NCBI GenBank assembly: GCA_003439945.1
Contig: QVRM01006577.1
Span: 124,001-188,000, forward strand
DNA length: 64,000 bases
From: Dermanyssus gallinae
Lineage: Eukaryota; Arthropoda; Arachnida; Mesostigmata; Dermanyssidae
Direction: 5' to 3'
Under the pieces are notes generated by a model that ran no database searches, was not told the DNA's origin, and saw only the letters and a program-made list of their open reading frames with translations. This document shows, piece by piece, positions 63,542-64,000 of this stretch; within the stretch, counting starts at the first letter, position 1; every line of letters starts with the position of its first letter. The position numbers were made by a program, and so were the translations under genes.

Positions 63542-63695
63542 GAGATTGGCCGCAATATCGCTGGGTGTCTCGGCGGTAGACTGGGATGCAGAACGGACGG
63601 TGCCACTCATTAGCCTCTCGCGAAGTAATGGAAAGGATCTCTGTCACAGATTGCACCGCTCTGCCTCAACCTCCCGAGCAAGACATCTTTTCATG
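63542..63695 (+). CDS. Possible exon of the 62349 gene
   Basis: It is bounded by acceptor TGGCTCTTGCAG and donor CATG|GTATGT, and open throughout in one frame (RLAAISLGVSAVDWDAERTV..., ending RARHLFM). It would connect in phase 2 to a donor near 62883. It is supported only by splice-site and frame agreement. Confidence 0.3.
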
Positions 63696-63922
63696 GTATG
63701 TATGCATTTATTTCTGCACCTAGGCATACGCGCGCACATATGCCTGTATAATATATGTGCACATATATGTACATTCATACATGCCCATGTATGCATATAT
63801 TTTATTGACATAAATATGAACTACCATATCTACAATTTATTGCAAAATTGATGATGGTTGACATAGCGCATAGCTAGGGGATTAAGCAGGTTTATAATAA
63901 CGTATGATATCTATGATCAAGT

Positions 63923-64000
63923 ACAGGGTGGAACTAAAGTTATAGACGCGTAAATGTTATTATGTTAATCTCGCATAGCTGTTACGTTCTCAGTTTGTCG
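63923..64000. mobile_element. Start of an inverted-repeat element cut by the window edge
   Basis: tacagggtggaactaaagtt begins with the cagggtg motif also seen at both ends of the foldback element (7349) and at the right end of the 20128 element. The rest lies beyond the window. Confidence 0.35.

Overview
This is a window of an arthropod nuclear genome. The genes have spliceosomal introns, AT-rich introns and spacers full of (TA)n microsatellites, mariner-type transposons and tRNA-derived SINE-like repeats. A probable selenoprotein gene, together with protein sequences closer to general arthropod than insect-specific forms, fits a chelicerate such as a mite or tick. That placement is inference; no species is assigned.

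Layout. 1-5460 is AT-rich spacer with no recognisable gene. 5461-8759 (minus) is a selenoprotein H gene in two exons, with an in-frame TGA inside a CxxU motif. Its 2.7 kb intron holds a frameshifted mariner (6020-7334) and a 1,046-bp foldback element (7349-8394). 11084-12751 (minus) is an intronless, GC-rich TADA2A. 16318-19464 (plus) is the proteasome lid subunit PSMD6/Rpn7 in six exons (389 codons, the human length). 21372-24483 (minus) is an RCCD1-like RCC1-repeat protein in four exons. 25511-39317 (plus) is the spliceosomal helicase DHX8/Prp22 in 17 exons, with one extra base in exon 1 and a decayed mariner in intron 10. 41503-42710 (minus) is UFM1 in two exons, with an unusually long C-terminal propeptide.

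From about 43 kb to 62 kb the window is repeat-rich non-coding DNA: CAA/TTG triplet tracts, long (TA)n runs, mariner fragments, SINE copies and several hairpins. No conserved gene was recognised there. At 62349-63020 there is an unidentified GC-rich ORF with a Gln tract, possibly spliced to 63542-63695. The window ends inside what looks like the start of another inverted-repeat element (63925).

The identified genes are unrelated housekeeping functions: redox/nucleolar selenoprotein, SAGA/ATAC co-activator, proteasome lid, chromatin-associated RCC1 protein, pre-mRNA splicing and ufmylation. They do not form a pathway cluster. Gene models were built by hand from splice signals, reading-frame continuity and recognised protein families. 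No search or alignment program was run.
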